Source of the DNA: Sphingobacteriales bacterium TSM_CSM
Lineage (GTDB): Bacteria > Bacteroidota > Bacteroidia > Chitinophagales > UBA2359
Assembly (NCBI GenBank): GCA_002212725.1
Contig: MTCR01000108.1
Location: forward strand, 32,113-96,112
Direction: 5' to 3'
Length of the DNA stretch: 64,000 nucleotides
The notes below the pieces were generated by a model. That model saw nothing but the letters and a program-made list of their open reading frames with translations, had not been told where the DNA came from and ran no database searches. Every line of letters starts with the position of its first letter. Position 1 is the stretch's first letter. Positions 9,103-18,234 of the stretch are shown in pieces. The position numbers and the translations under genes are program-made.

Positions 9103-10251
9103 TCAGGGTTTGTCACTTGGGGTTTCTACCCAATCGGCAACAAAAATATTGGTATCGCGGGTGCCGCCGTTGTTGCGGTTAGAGGCAAAAACCAGTTTTT
9201 TACCATCGGGTGAAAACATGGGAAAAGAGTCGAAGGCTTCGTCAAAAGTGATTTGTTCCAGGTTGTTGCCATTCAGGTCAACCATAAAAATATTAAACGG
9301 AAAGCCTTTTCCCTGCGTGTGGTGGTTAGAGGCAAACAGTATTTTTTGCCCCGATGGGTGGAAAAACGGCGCCCAGTTAGCGCCTCCCAGTTTGGTAATT
9401 TGCCGCAGGTTAGTACCGTCGGCATTGCTCACATAAATTTCCATGTTGGTAGGGGCAACCATGTTTTTCGCCAGCAGTTCTTTATATTCGGCAATAGCTT
9501 CGGGGGTTTGCGGCCGGCTTGCGCGAAACACTATTTTTTTGCTGTCGGGCGAAAAAAATGCTCCACCATCGTAACCAAGTTCGCGGGTAATGCGGCGCAG
9601 GTTGGTTCCGTCAATATTCATGGTATAAAGGTCAATATCGCCGTCGCGGGTAGAGGTAAAAACAATTTTATTGCCATCGGGGCTAACGGTGGCTTCGGCA
9701 TCGTAAAATTTATTGTTGGTAAGTTGCTGCACAACCTGCCCTTGCAGGTCGGCGTAATAAATTTCGTATTCGCTGTAAAGCGGCCAAACGTATTTGCCAA
9801 TTTTGCGCCAGTCAAATTTTTCGGGACATGCTTCGTTGCTTTTATGCGTGGAGGCATAAAGTATAGCCTGGTCGCCGGGTAAAAAATAAGCGCAGGTGGT
9901 GCGCCCTTTACCGGTGCTTACCAAAGTCGGAGCAAAGGTGTCGGTGGGCAATTGCGGCAGAATGCCATAAAAAATCTGGTCGCATTCAATACCTTTATCG
10001 GGGTTGGCAATTTGCATTACCAGTTTTTTGCTGTCAAAACTAAAATAAGCCTCGGCATTATCGCCCCCAAAGGTAAGTTGCTGAATATTGGTTAAATGTT
10101 TTTCATTCGGATATTGCAGTTTACCTTGTACCGGCGATGCAGGTGCATCTTGTTTTGCCATGCGGCTGTTTTGGTACATATTTTTACCAATGGCCAGCGA
10201 AATAAAGACTAATAAAACCAGCGGAATAATGTAAAAAGTGCGTTTCAGCAT
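9103..10251 (-). CDS. TolB/PD40-type beta-propeller protein, exported
   Basis: 382 residues. A single hydrophobic segment at about 5-22 is a signal peptide or anchor. The rest consists of PD40 (WD40-like) propeller blades, each with a variant of SPDGxKIVFxSxRDG: SPDGNKIVFTSTRDGD, SPDSKKIVFRASR, HPSGQKILFASN and SPDGKKLVFASNRN. The arrangement is that of TolB C-terminal propellers and related periplasmic proteins, which act as binding platforms. No TolA, TolQ, TolR or Pal gene is nearby, so it is not called tolB. A -7 box for this gene lies on the minus strand at 10395-10402. Confidence 0.8.
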   Translation of the reverse strand: MLKRTFYIIPLVLLVFISLAIGKNMYQNSRMAKQDAPASPVQGKLQYPNEKHLTNIQQLTFGGDNAEAYFSFDSKKLVMQIANPDKGIECDQIFYGILPQLPTDTFAPTLVSTGKGRTTCAYFLPGDQAILYASTHKSNEACPEKFDWRKIGKYVWPLYSEYEIYYADLQGQVVQQLTNNKFYDAEATVSPDGNKIVFTSTRDGDIDLYTMNIDGTNLRRITRELGYDGGAFFSPDSKKIVFRASRPQTPEAIAEYKELLAKNMVAPTNMEIYVSNADGTNLRQITKLGGANWAPFFHPSGQKILFASNHHTQGKGFPFNIFMVDLNGNNLEQITFDEAFDSFPMFSPDGKKLVFASNRNNGGTRDTNIFVADWVETPSDKP

Positions 10252-10394
10252 TCTATAATTGTGTTTACAATAGGAAAAAAATACAAAAACAGCTTAATTT
10301 TGCAGATTGGGTTACCTGATTTTTGCTGCCCAAAGCGCTTAAAACTAAGTTTTTGAACTTTATGGCAGGTAAAATGTGTTTGTAATTGAGCCTG

Positions 10395-10402
10395 CAAAGG
10401 TA
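10395..10402 (-). promoter_or_regulatory. -7 promoter box for the propeller gene
   Basis: TACCTTTG on the minus strand fits TAnnTTTG. It lies about 145 nt upstream of the start at 10251, giving a long leader; no convincing -33 box is seen. Confidence 0.4.
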
Positions 10403-10478
10403 ATAAAACTGCTAAATAAACTATCGGAAAGGGTAGAAGGTTTTATGCAAGTTTTTAAGTGTAAAATTTAACAATTAA

Positions 10479-11525
10479 ATGATAATCACCAAAGTAAGCA
10501 AAGCATATAGGGTGGTTCTGTTGCTGATGTTTGTATTTATTTTTGCCTGCCGCAACGACAAAAACGCCTCAACGCTGCAAAAGCAGGAACAGGCAAATAC
10601 CTCCGAAACCGGCATGGCAAACAATATACCGCAGGTAAAACAACTTACTGCCCAAATAGCTGCCGATAGCGCCAATGCAGATTTGTACTTTTTGCGCGGC
10701 AATGTGTACTTGCAGGCTAACACGCCTGAACTGGCCTCTGCCGATTTTTACCGTGCGCTTGCTTTAGATTCGCTCAACAGCGCCTATTACTTAGCTGCAG
10801 CAGATGTGTTTTTTATGCAAAAAGATTTGCCAACTGCCATTAAACTCTTGGAAAAAGCACAGCAAACACTGCCCGACAGCGTGAATATTAAAACCGAATT
10901 GGGTAAATACTACTATTATATACAGGACTATGACAAATCGGTAAATGCCCTTAATACCGTTACCGGCAGGCAACCCCAAAATGCCGATGCCTGGTTTTGG
11001 CTGGGTATGAACTACAGAGATAAAAAGGAAAATGCTAAAGCCATTGCCAGCTTTACCCGCGCAGTTCAAGCCGATGCATCGTTTTACAATGCTTATATGG
11101 TTATGGCCAACCTGCAGGCGCAAAACAAAGACAGTAAAGCGCTTGATAATTACAGCAAAGCCATTGCCCTGGATACCGCAAGCGTGGAAGCCCGCTACGG
11201 AAGAGCTTTGTTTTTGCAAAATACCGGTAAAACCAAAGAAGCCCTTGACGAATACCGGCAAATAGTTTTGATTGACCCGCAACATGCCGACACACATTAC
11301 AATGTGGGCTATATTTACTTTAATAACAAAGACTACGAAACCGCGTTAAAAAGTTTTACCATGGCCGTTGGCACATCGCCAACCTTTGCCAAAGCCTACT
11401 ATATGCGCGGTTTATGTGCCGAAAAACTGGGTAAAACCGCCAATGCCCGCACCGATTATGAAAGCGCCCTGAAATTTGACCCGCAACTTACTTTGGCAAA
11501 AGAGGCATTAACTCGTGTTCAATAA
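10479..11525 (+). CDS. TPR-repeat lipoprotein
   Basis: 348 residues. The N-terminus (RVVLLLMFVFIFAC at about 11-24) is a lipoprotein signal with a lipobox-like Cys, so the protein is probably tethered in the periplasm. From about residue 65 to the end it is a series of tetratricopeptide repeats, for example DAWFWLGMNYRDKKENAKAIASFTRAV and DTHYNVGYIYFNNKDYETALKSFTMAV (each shown in part). TPRs are protein-protein docking modules. No partner is evident. thrS follows 64 bp downstream but has its own promoter box. Confidence 0.8.
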   Translation: MIITKVSKAYRVVLLLMFVFIFACRNDKNASTLQKQEQANTSETGMANNIPQVKQLTAQIAADSANADLYFLRGNVYLQANTPELASADFYRALALDSLNSAYYLAAADVFFMQKDLPTAIKLLEKAQQTLPDSVNIKTELGKYYYYIQDYDKSVNALNTVTGRQPQNADAWFWLGMNYRDKKENAKAIASFTRAVQADASFYNAYMVMANLQAQNKDSKALDNYSKAIALDTASVEARYGRALFLQNTGKTKEALDEYRQIVLIDPQHADTHYNVGYIYFNNKDYETALKSFTMAVGTSPTFAKAYYMRGLCAEKLGKTANARTDYESALKFDPQLTLAKEALTRVQ

Positions 11526-11526
11526 C

Positions 11527-11534
11527 TAACTTTG
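11527..11534 (+). promoter_or_regulatory. -7 promoter box for thrS
   Basis: TAACTTTG lies 55 bp upstream of the thrS ATG and overlaps the end of the TPR gene. It matches TAnnTTTG; no clear -33 partner at the usual spacing. Confidence 0.45.
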
Positions 11535-11589
11535 CAAACTTTTTTAGATACCCCGAATTTGAAACCTGAAATTTGTAACCGATATTCCA

Positions 11590-13509
11590 ATGATTAACAT
11601 TACCTTTCCCGACGGCAACGTGCGCCAATATCCGCAAGGCATTACTGCGCTCGAAATTGCCAAATCCATCAGCAACAGCCTTGAAAAAAAGGTGTTGTCT
11701 GCAAAAGTGAACAACGAAGTATGGGACGCCACCCGCCCCATTAACACCAATGCCAGCCTTACCTTACTTACCTGGGACGATAAAGAAGGTAAAACTACTT
11801 TTTGGCATTCATCGGCACATTTAATGGCCGAAGCACTGCAAACCATTTACCCGCAGGTAAAATTTACCATTGGCCCGCCTATTGACAACGGCTTTTACTA
11901 CGACGTGGATTTTGGCGGAGAAATTCCGAAACAAGACGACCTGGAAGCCGTTGAAAGGCTTATGCTGAAACTGGCCGCACAAAACAACCCCTATCAGCGG
12001 CGCAATGTTTCTAAAGCCGAAGCCCTGGAATTTTACCACACCAATGAGTATAAAACCGAACTCATTAACGACCTTGCCGACGGCGATATAACTTTTTATA
12101 CCCAAGGCAATTTTGTTGACCTTTGCCGTGGCCCGCATGTGCCGCATACCGGCTACATTAAAGCCGTAAAACTGCTCAATATTGCCGGCGCTTACTGGCG
12201 CGGCGATGAAAACAGACCGCAGCTTACCCGTATTTATGGCGTTACCTTTCCCAAACAGCAGGAATTAGATGATTACCTGCATTTATTGGAAGAAGCCAAA
12301 AAACGCGATCACCGCAAACTGGGCACCCAACTGGGCTTGTTTGCCTTTAGCGACAGGGTAGGGCAGGGGCTTCCGCTTTGGTTGCCAAAAGGCACCAAAC
12401 TGCGCGAAATATTGCAGGATTTTCTGCGGCACGAGCAGGTAAAAAGAGGCTATAAAATGGTAATGTCGCCGCATATTGGTAAAAAAGACCTGTATGTAAC
12501 CTCCGGACATTATGCCAAATATGGAAAAGACTCGTTTCAGCCCATACATACCCCCCGCGAAGGCGAGGAGTATTTCCTGAAACCCATGAACTGCCCCCAC
12601 CACTGCGAAATTTACCGCACTCAGCAATATTCTTACCGCGACCTGCCCCTGCGACTGGGCGAATTTGGTACCGTTTACCGCTACGAACAAAGCGGCGAAC
12701 TGAACGGATTGCTGCGTGTGCGGGGCTTTACCCAAGACGACGCCCATATTTTTTGCGCACAAGAACAACTCAAAGACGAATTTAAAAATGTAATTGACCT
12801 GGTAACACTGGTTTTTGGCAAGTTGGGCTTTAAAGAATTTACCGCACAAATTTCTCTGCGCGACCAGGAAGACCGCACCAAATATATTGGCTCTGAAGAA
12901 AACTGGGAAAAAGCCGAAAATGCCATTATTGAAGCCGCTCAGGAAAAAGGACTTAAAACAGTAATTGAATATGGCGAAGCGGCTTTTTATGGCCCGAAAC
13001 TGGACTTTATGGTGAAAGATGCGCTTGGCCGCTCCTGGCAACTTGGAACCATACAGGTAGATTACAATTTGCCCGAACGCTTTGACCTGGAATATATTGG
13101 TGCCGATAACCAACGCCGCCGGCCGGTAATGATACACCGCGCACCCTTCGGGTCTTTTGAGCGCTTTATTGCCGTACTTATCGAAAACTGTGCAGGCAAT
13201 TTCCCGATGTGGCTGGCACCGCAACAAATTGCCATATTGCCCATTAGCGAAAAATTTACCGAGTATGCCGAAAAAGTGCAGCGCGAACTGACTGCTCATG
13301 GCTTCAGAGCCGAAATTGACTACCGAAACGAAAAAATTGGGCGTAAAATCAGAGATGCCGCCATGCAAAAAATACCTTGCCAACTCATTATTGGTGAAAA
13401 AGAAGCCGAAGAAGGCATGGTATCGGTGCGCCGGCAAGTAGAAGGCGACAAAGGCGCAATGACCCTGCTGCAACTTGTTGATATGCTTAACCTCGAAATG
13501 GAAGGTTGA
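11590..13509 (+). CDS. thrS: Threonine-tRNA ligase
   Basis: 639 residues, full length. Domains in order: TGS (about 1-62, [16 protein letters not shown]), the alanyl/threonyl editing domain (about 70-225, with the zinc-type [11 protein letters not shown] helix), the class II catalytic core (motif 2 region with [10 protein letters not shown] and [28 protein letters not shown]; motif 3 [11 protein letters not shown]) and the C-terminal anticodon-binding domain (from about 540, [13 protein letters not shown]). It charges tRNA-Thr and clears Ser-tRNA-Thr. It keeps the common thrS-infC order, but a strong terminator separates the two genes here. Confidence 0.98.
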   Translation: MINITFPDGNVRQYPQGITALEIAKSISNSLEKKVLSAKVNNEVWDATRPINTNASLTLLTWDDKEGKTTFWHSSAHLMAEALQTIYPQVKFTIGPPIDNGFYYDVDFGGEIPKQDDLEAVERLMLKLAAQNNPYQRRNVSKAEALEFYHTNEYKTELINDLADGDITFYTQGNFVDLCRGPHVPHTGYIKAVKLLNIAGAYWRGDENRPQLTRIYGVTFPKQQELDDYLHLLEEAKKRDHRKLGTQLGLFAFSDRVGQGLPLWLPKGTKLREILQDFLRHEQVKRGYKMVMSPHIGKKDLYVTSGHYAKYGKDSFQPIHTPREGEEYFLKPMNCPHHCEIYRTQQYSYRDLPLRLGEFGTVYRYEQSGELNGLLRVRGFTQDDAHIFCAQEQLKDEFKNVIDLVTLVFGKLGFKEFTAQISLRDQEDRTKYIGSEENWEKAENAIIEAAQEKGLKTVIEYGEAAFYGPKLDFMVKDALGRSWQLGTIQVDYNLPERFDLEYIGADNQRRRPVMIHRAPFGSFERFIAVLIENCAGNFPMWLAPQQIAILPISEKFTEYAEKVQRELTAHGFRAEIDYRNEKIGRKIRDAAMQKIPCQLIIGEKEAEEGMVSVRRQVEGDKGAMTLLQLVDMLNLEMEG

Positions 13510-13523
13510 TGAAAAAATGCCTG

Positions 13524-13568
13524 AAAAACGGGCTTTGAAGAAAAAAATTAGCTTCAAAGCCCGTTTTT
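13524..13568 (+). terminator. Strong intrinsic terminator of thrS
   Basis: A perfect 17-bp stem: AAAAACGGGCTTTGAAG at 13524-13540 against CTTCAAAGCCCGTTTTT at 13552-13568, with an A-rich loop and T5 at the end. It lies 14 bp after the thrS stop. Confidence 0.9.
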
Positions 13569-13843
13569 CATATTACAGCAATTAAAAAACACTATCTTAG
13601 CACCCATATTTAATGCGCAATATCCTTAACTTGTGCCCTATATTGCTGTGCAGGCGGTTAAAGGCAAAAATAAGAACCCCGCATTTTCAATGGCAATTTA
13701 AACCGGTGAGTGCCAAAAGAGTTTAAACAGTAAATAAATCGGCGGTATGGCACCAAGCCGGCATGGTAAGTAACCTCAAATACATCAAACAACGCATTGC
13801 TCAACAATTTGCAACTTATTTTTTTCACTAAACAATTTTTTAC
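13569..13843 (+). promoter_or_regulatory. Promoter and long leader of infC
   Basis: A -7-like box, TATCTTAG at 13593-13600, would leave a leader of about 235 nt before infC. No coding frame is credible in it. Leaders of this length before infC often carry translation-level feedback by IF3 or L20, but no known leader structure is recognised here. Confidence 0.4.
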
Positions 13844-14404
13844 TTGGCCAAATTAGTAAAACCCGGCTTTAAGAAACCGGAAGACAATGGTAAATTAGAT
13901 TTTCGTATTAATGACGAAATACGTGTGCCCCAGGTTCGCCTTGTTGGCGAAAACGTAGAAGAAGGTGTTTACCCCACTTCGCAGGCGCTGCGCATGGCCG
14001 AAGAAATGGAGTTAGACCTTGTTGAAATTGCTGCAACGGCAACCCCGCCTGTATGCCGTATTATTGACTACAATAAGTTTTTGTACGAAAAGAAACGCAA
14101 GGAAAAGGAAATTAAGGCAAAAACCCAGAAAACAGTGGTTAAAGACATCCGGTTTACCCCCAATACCGATGACCACGATTTTGAGTTTAAAGCCAAACAC
14201 GCCGAGCGTTTTCTGAAAGAGGGAGATAAGGTAAAAGCCTATGTGCAGTTTAGAGGGCGGGCAATTCTTTTTAAGGAACGCGGCGAGTTGTTGCTGTTAA
14301 AGTTTGCGCAGCGTCTTGAGGAATTTGGCACTCTGGAAAATTTGCCCAAACTGGAAGGTAAGAGCATGATTATTTTCATTTCTCCCAAGAAGAAGAAATC
14401 ATAA
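13844..14404 (+). CDS. infC: Translation initiation factor IF-3
   Basis: 186 residues. IF3 binds the 30S subunit, prevents 50S joining and checks start-codon pairing. The N-domain ([25 protein letters not shown], shown in part), the linker rich in Lys/Glu and the C-domain ([42 protein letters not shown] region) are complete. There is no ATG near the start. TTG at 13844 gives [13 protein letters not shown]; an ATT at 13835, the rare codon used for infC in enteric bacteria, is also in frame after a stop at 13829. Either is non-canonical, which would suit IF3 autocontrol. Unusually, rpmI and rplT do not follow; a convergent gene does. Confidence 0.93.
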   Translation: MAKLVKPGFKKPEDNGKLDFRINDEIRVPQVRLVGENVEEGVYPTSQALRMAEEMELDLVEIAATATPPVCRIIDYNKFLYEKKRKEKEIKAKTQKTVVKDIRFTPNTDDHDFEFKAKHAERFLKEGDKVKAYVQFRGRAILFKERGELLLLKFAQRLEEFGTLENLPKLEGKSMIIFISPKKKKS

Positions 14405-14446
14405 CCTTCCCGAAAAAGCTGCTTATGTAGCAGCAGCGCTGCAGTT

Positions 14447-14472
14447 TGCAATAACCCTTTACGGTTATTGCA
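14447..14472. terminator. Hairpin between convergent infC and SRPBCC genes
   Basis: A perfect 10-bp stem: TGCAATAACC at 14447-14456 with GGTTATTGCA at 14463-14472, loop of 6. The right arm overlaps the last codons of the minus-strand gene. No T-run follows, so termination strength is uncertain. Confidence 0.5.
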
Positions 14473-14920
14473 GAGGTGCTGTAGTTTTACCAAAAAAACG
14501 TCTGTAAACCGGTTTGCGCCATGCAAATTGCATGTAGAGTACCGGGTAAAGCAGCCGTGTAAGTAAGGTATTATGGCTTTGGTAGGTAATAGTGTCGGTA
14601 ATAAGGCTTTCGTTTGGGTTGCCTTCTGCCGCAGTAATGCTGTGTTTATGCTGCCATGATTGCAGAAAAAAAGGCAGTTTTTTACCCACATCGGTAAAGC
14701 AAACCGCATTGGAAGTATCGGAAAATTCGGTAATAATACTTATCCACTCCTGCCCAAATCCTAAGTTCAGATGAACTTCGTCTCCGGTGTTGCATCCGTC
14801 AAACCGTAGCAGTTTCATGGGAACAAGCGGCGGTTTCAGTGCCATGAACAAGGCGCGGTTAAAACCGGCAAATACGGTTCTGAAAGGTTGCTCCACGCGG
14901 GTAGTAATGGTAAACTGCAT
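14465..14920 (-). CDS. SRPBCC (START/polyketide-cyclase-like) small protein
   Basis: 151 residues. It begins MQFTITTRVEQPFRTVFAGFN, the usual first strand and helix of the helix-grip fold, continues with alternating strands (HLNLGFG, WISIITEF, CFTDVG), and ends in a long amphipathic helix (LLYPVLYMQFAWRKPVYRRFF). This is the layout of cytoplasmic SRPBCC ligand-binding proteins, which hold hydrophobic molecules in a deep cavity. The ligand cannot be read. It stands alone, convergent with infC. Confidence 0.65.
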   Translation of the reverse strand: MQFTITTRVEQPFRTVFAGFNRALFMALKPPLVPMKLLRFDGCNTGDEVHLNLGFGQEWISIITEFSDTSNAVCFTDVGKKLPFFLQSWQHKHSITAAEGNPNESLITDTITYQSHNTLLTRLLYPVLYMQFAWRKPVYRRFFGKTTAPLQ

Positions 14921-15016
14921 AACACAAACGTTAAGTTACGGATATTTCCTTTAAAGTATGAAACACCCGTAACTTCGTTTTGTTCGGAACAGGGCAGCTA
15001 AACAGCCACAGCCAGA

Positions 15017-16039
15017 TTACATCAGTACGTCTTCGTCTAATATGTTGCCGTTAACCTCATCAACTTCTATATCCTCTTGCCCCTCATCGCTCTCATGCTC
15101 TTCGTCGTTATCAGTGCAATGCACATTAATAGCCATAGGGCCGCGCTCATTTTTTCCTATTTCAAATGCTACGCGTTCGCCTTTGGAGAGGTTAAAAAAG
15201 TCTTCGGTACGGCTTCTGAAAAAGATGATGTTCGGAAATTTATTATCGTCTGACTTAATATTTCCCAAACCCCGTTCAAAGTCTATGTGAATAATAACAC
15301 CTTCAAATTGTTCTGATTCAAATTCAGGCATCCGGGGCTGTTCTATCTTAATTTTTTTAGATAATTCTTCTTCTTCATCTATCGGGATAAACATGTTTTC
15401 CACAATTTGGTTCGACCTGCGGGAGCGCATAATTTCTGCCATATTAATCTCGTAGGTAGCTTCATTTATCAGCCCTATATTGGTTCTTACCGGTGGAATG
15501 CTTACTTCGGGCGGAAACTCCAAATCCCAGTACAGCAGCATAACGCGGGTGCCAAGTGTATTGAGTTTTTTGATGAGCGGAAGGTAGTCGCCATCGCCGG
15601 TAATGAGTACTATTACATCAAACTGTTTGTACACAGCCAGTTCAAATGCTTCCAGGGCAAACCATACATCAATGCCTTTTTCAGAGCGTTCTGCGCGTTT
15701 TGATTTATCGGCAAACATGGGCAGGTAGTGGGTAACCACGCCGGCATACATGAGTATGTCATCAAAAATTCGGTCATACAACAATTGGTTTTCGCGTTTA
15801 GCTGCATCATAGGCGCTAAACCTGCCCCTGAAATAATGGGCATCTACCACCTGACAATAGTGAATTTGGTCAACCGATTCAGATTCCATTACTTTTCCTC
15901 TGATAAATTCATGCAACCCTTTAATACTAATGCGAGATTTGCGCTCGTAATACCGGTAATACTGGGTAACTCTTGAAAAATAACCGCCATCGTAAAAAAC
16001 GCCGATTTTAATAATTTTACTTTGCTGTTGCGTTGCCAT
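15017..16039 (-). CDS. NYN-domain nuclease fused to a cold-shock-like domain
   Basis: 340 residues. Residues about 8-190 form a NYN (PIN-like) nuclease domain, with the expected acidic residues: FYDGGY (15-20, D17), KGIDVWFALEAFELAVY (D124) and ITGDGDYLPLIKKL (D149, D151). Residues about 245-315 look like a cold-shock/S1-type OB fold (GVIIHIDFERGLGNIKSDD, FFRSR, LSKGERVAFEI), which would bind single-stranded RNA. The tail (about 318-340) is acidic. The fusion suggests an RNA-guided placement of the nuclease on structured or single-stranded transcripts, which is inference. The gene is monocistronic, and a plausible ATG directly precedes the conserved strand. Confidence 0.8.
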   Translation of the reverse strand: MATQQQSKIIKIGVFYDGGYFSRVTQYYRYYERKSRISIKGLHEFIRGKVMESESVDQIHYCQVVDAHYFRGRFSAYDAAKRENQLLYDRIFDDILMYAGVVTHYLPMFADKSKRAERSEKGIDVWFALEAFELAVYKQFDVIVLITGDGDYLPLIKKLNTLGTRVMLLYWDLEFPPEVSIPPVRTNIGLINEATYEINMAEIMRSRRSNQIVENMFIPIDEEEELSKKIKIEQPRMPEFESEQFEGVIIHIDFERGLGNIKSDDNKFPNIIFFRSRTEDFFNLSKGERVAFEIGKNERGPMAINVHCTDNDEEHESDEGQEDIEVDEVNGNILDEDVLM

Positions 16040-16100
16040 ACATAATAAAAGGTTTTAAATTTTAAATTAGTTCAATTGTTATGAAAAATGAAATGTTATT

Positions 16101-16120
16101 TTCCGGTGTTTACACCGGAA
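16101..16120 (-). terminator. Hairpin at the stop codon of the DUF4105-like gene
   Basis: TTCCGGTG (16101-16108) pairs perfectly with CACCGGAA (16113-16120). The stem includes the last codons and stop of the minus-strand gene ending at 16110 and is followed by A/T-rich sequence. Confidence 0.5.
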
Positions 16121-17321
16121 CTGTTTTGAGTGAAGCCAGATAAGCCTTATATAAAAGTGCTGCTCTTAATGCCAAAAGGGAAATCAGAAATATAAGTGAA
16201 TTATGAAGTTGCTGCGGCAGCCATAGCCAAAAAACAAGTAAAACAATGCATATAACAGAAAATATGCCAAAGTACACACCCACCCATTTAGGTGTATTTG
16301 ATTTTAGCAGTAAAATTGCCGCCGGTAAATGCATCGGAAATGCCCAAAGCAAATTCATATTAAAGGCCAGTTCTTTATGGTTGGTTCCAAACCAGAGCAA
16401 AAGTAGTATAATTCCCAGTAGTCCGGTTGTGCTAAACAGAATTAAATCGAAAATTGCAGAAAATTTCTTTTTTTTCACTTGCAACCGGGTTACAAGTATT
16501 CCCAGTGCCAGCAGCAACCCAAAGGCCAAATATGGGCTGAAGAGTTGTTTTTTTACCGGCGGCAGTTGTGCATTCACCACCTGCCTGGTATTTTTTACTA
16601 GGGGTATTTGGTTGCCCAGCGAGTCGGTAACTTGCGCATGGGCAAAGGCATTCATGAGGTAATCGGGCAAAAAGAGGTATTGGTAAACGGTAGCCTTGCG
16701 GTCGGCCGGGTATCCCAGAATAAGGTCTATGCCAAAATCAACCCATTCATTTTTCTTAATGTAGGGGTCAATTAACTGCCTGAAACTAAGGGTATTACCT
16801 TTTATAGTATCGGCAAATGCAATTTTACCCTGCAGGCTTTTTTCCACAATGTCGCGCGGGCGGGTGGCGCAGTTGTCATAAAAAAATTCGTAGAGGTAAG
16901 CTCTGTTTTCGGGCAGGGCATTGGTAAGCAGCAAATCTGCCAGATATTGTTTTTGTGGGGGGGTAAGTTGCAAAATTTGTTCATACACCCATCGGTTTTC
17001 GCTTTCATAAGCGGGCACAAAACGGCTGTAGGCAGCAACCGAGAGGTAATAATTCAGCTTTCCTTTTATAAATTTGAAATAGAAATTGGGTTCTGAAAAA
17101 TTAAAAGTGCCGTAATTAAACACTTTGTCGTAGTTATTGCCGGGGTCGTTTATGCGCAATGCACAATGCCCGAAATAGGAGTAAATTTCGTTGCCGGGCG
17201 AGCAGGTGAGCAGGCTGATTTCTGCTTGCGGGCTAAGTTGCATGGTTTGGGCATATACCTTTGGAACACCTGCAAAAAGCAGTTGCAGAAAGAGCAGCAG
17301 GTATATGCTTAAATGCCTCAT
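16110..17321 (-). CDS. DUF4105/Lnb-type membrane protein
   Basis: 403 residues from the ATG at 17321, whose signal peptide (MRHLSIYLLLFLQLLFAGV) fixes the start; a longer frame to 17546 is rejected because it would overlap the upstream gene by about 200 bp. After the signal comes a periplasmic DUF4105-like domain (about 25-250) with the family stretch TCSPGNEIYSYFGHCALRI and FFYDNCATRPRDIVEKSL, whose His and Cys residues resemble NlpC/P60-type catalytic sites. About five transmembrane helices close the protein. The role is unknown; an envelope hydrolase is plausible. It follows the beta-barrel gene by 16 bp, so the two form an operon. Confidence 0.75.
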   Translation of the reverse strand: MRHLSIYLLLFLQLLFAGVPKVYAQTMQLSPQAEISLLTCSPGNEIYSYFGHCALRINDPGNNYDKVFNYGTFNFSEPNFYFKFIKGKLNYYLSVAAYSRFVPAYESENRWVYEQILQLTPPQKQYLADLLLTNALPENRAYLYEFFYDNCATRPRDIVEKSLQGKIAFADTIKGNTLSFRQLIDPYIKKNEWVDFGIDLILGYPADRKATVYQYLFLPDYLMNAFAHAQVTDSLGNQIPLVKNTRQVVNAQLPPVKKQLFSPYLAFGLLLALGILVTRLQVKKKKFSAIFDLILFSTTGLLGIILLLLWFGTNHKELAFNMNLLWAFPMHLPAAILLLKSNTPKWVGVYFGIFSVICIVLLVFWLWLPQQLHNSLIFLISLLALRAALLYKAYLASLKTVPV

Positions 17322-17337
17322 AGGGTTGGCAGATGGG

Positions 17338-18102
17338 TTAGTGGGTGTAAAACCGGTTGTCGGAGTGGGCATAAAGGGGCAAAATCCAGCCTGCCCGAAG
17401 GGCAAAGAGCAAATCGAGGCGGGTACCGGTTTCTGCAATTCGGGTATCAAAATTAAGGGCGCGGCGATTTTTGGTAAAGGCTTGGGTAAATTCCAGTGCG
17501 GCAAAAAAATTGACGCGGCGGTTTTTGTCCAGGTTGATAAACCCAATTGTTTGCGAAAGCGCGGGGCCGTTGCTGAGACGGTCGTACCCTTGCCGGTATT
17601 TACCGGTTATTTGCGGAACCGATTTGGTGCGGTCTTCAATATGAATTTTGTGTTGCAGCACGCCGGCGCCACCCGTAACAAAAATACCCGAATTGGGGTT
17701 AGCGCCAATGGCAAACAATTTACCTGCCTTTACCTGCAACCTGAACCCCCGGAGGAAAAAATTGACATCGGCAGGCAAGCCGTCGGTGCCGGTAATATAC
17801 CCTTCGGAATTAAGCAGGTTAATAGCCAGCGAGTCTTCATTTATTCGGTTTCCAAATAAAAAATGCCCTTCCACGCCAAACAAAACATTGGCTGCGTTTT
17901 TGCGCAAAATGCTGCCGCCCACCATGGAATGCAAGCCAAAACGCTTAGCCATATCAGCAGCCGGAACGGTAAAGGCATAATCTACCGTAATAAGTGTGGC
18001 GGGTATGGGTTTTTCCTGTTGCGGTGCAGCAGCAGGCGCCTGTGCAACAACCGCAGAAAAAGTGGTAAAGCAAAGCAAAAACAGAACCAGGCAGGCTTTC
18101 AT
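17338..18102 (-). CDS. Outer-membrane beta-barrel protein, unknown role
   Basis: 254 residues with a clear signal peptide (MKACLVLFLLCFTTFSAVVA). The mature part alternates polar and hydrophobic residues in strand-length pieces (SMVGGSILRK, VLFGVEGHFLFGN, FRLQVKAGKLFAIG, FFAALEFTQAF, LLFALRAGWILPLY), as in small Bacteroidota outer-membrane barrels. No function is recognised. It is first in an operon with the DUF4105-like gene and has a good -7 box 40 bp upstream; it diverges from the Roco gene. Confidence 0.7.
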   Translation of the reverse strand: MKACLVLFLLCFTTFSAVVAQAPAAAPQQEKPIPATLITVDYAFTVPAADMAKRFGLHSMVGGSILRKNAANVLFGVEGHFLFGNRINEDSLAINLLNSEGYITGTDGLPADVNFFLRGFRLQVKAGKLFAIGANPNSGIFVTGGAGVLQHKIHIEDRTKSVPQITGKYRQGYDRLSNGPALSQTIGFINLDKNRRVNFFAALEFTQAFTKNRRALNFDTRIAETGTRLDLLFALRAGWILPLYAHSDNRFYTH

Positions 18103-18141
18103 TCATCAAAAATACGTAAATAAGCCGATTTTTTGCATGTG

Positions 18142-18149
18142 CAAAGGTA
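18142..18149 (-). promoter_or_regulatory. -7 promoter box for the barrel-DUF4105 operon
   Basis: TACCTTTG on the minus strand, about 40 nt upstream of the ATG at 18102. It fits TAnnTTTG well; the -33 box is not clear. Confidence 0.55.
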
Positions 18150-18211
18150 ATTTTTCTTTTATAAACTGTTTAGTTGCCGCCCAAACAACCGTAAATTACC
18201 GGCAAAATGCA

Positions 18212-18219
18212 TATCTTTG
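18212..18219 (+). promoter_or_regulatory. -7 promoter box immediately before the Roco gene
   Basis: TATCTTTG, the strongest form of the Bacteroidota -7 box, ends 15 nt before the ATG at 18235. Transcription would begin only about 5-10 nt before the start codon, so the message may be nearly leaderless. This also rules out the in-frame TTG at 18217, which lies inside the box. Confidence 0.6.
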
Positions 18220-18234
18220 CAACAACAGAAAACC

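Noticed and set aside
12283..13557. 424-residue antisense frame across thrS
   Set aside because: thrS on the other strand is complete and fully conserved; the antisense product is rich in Phe/Cys/His with no fold, typical of a shadow frame.
17322..17546. 75-residue N-terminal extension of the DUF4105-like protein
   Set aside because: It overlaps the upstream barrel gene by about 200 bp and precedes a perfect signal peptide at 17321.
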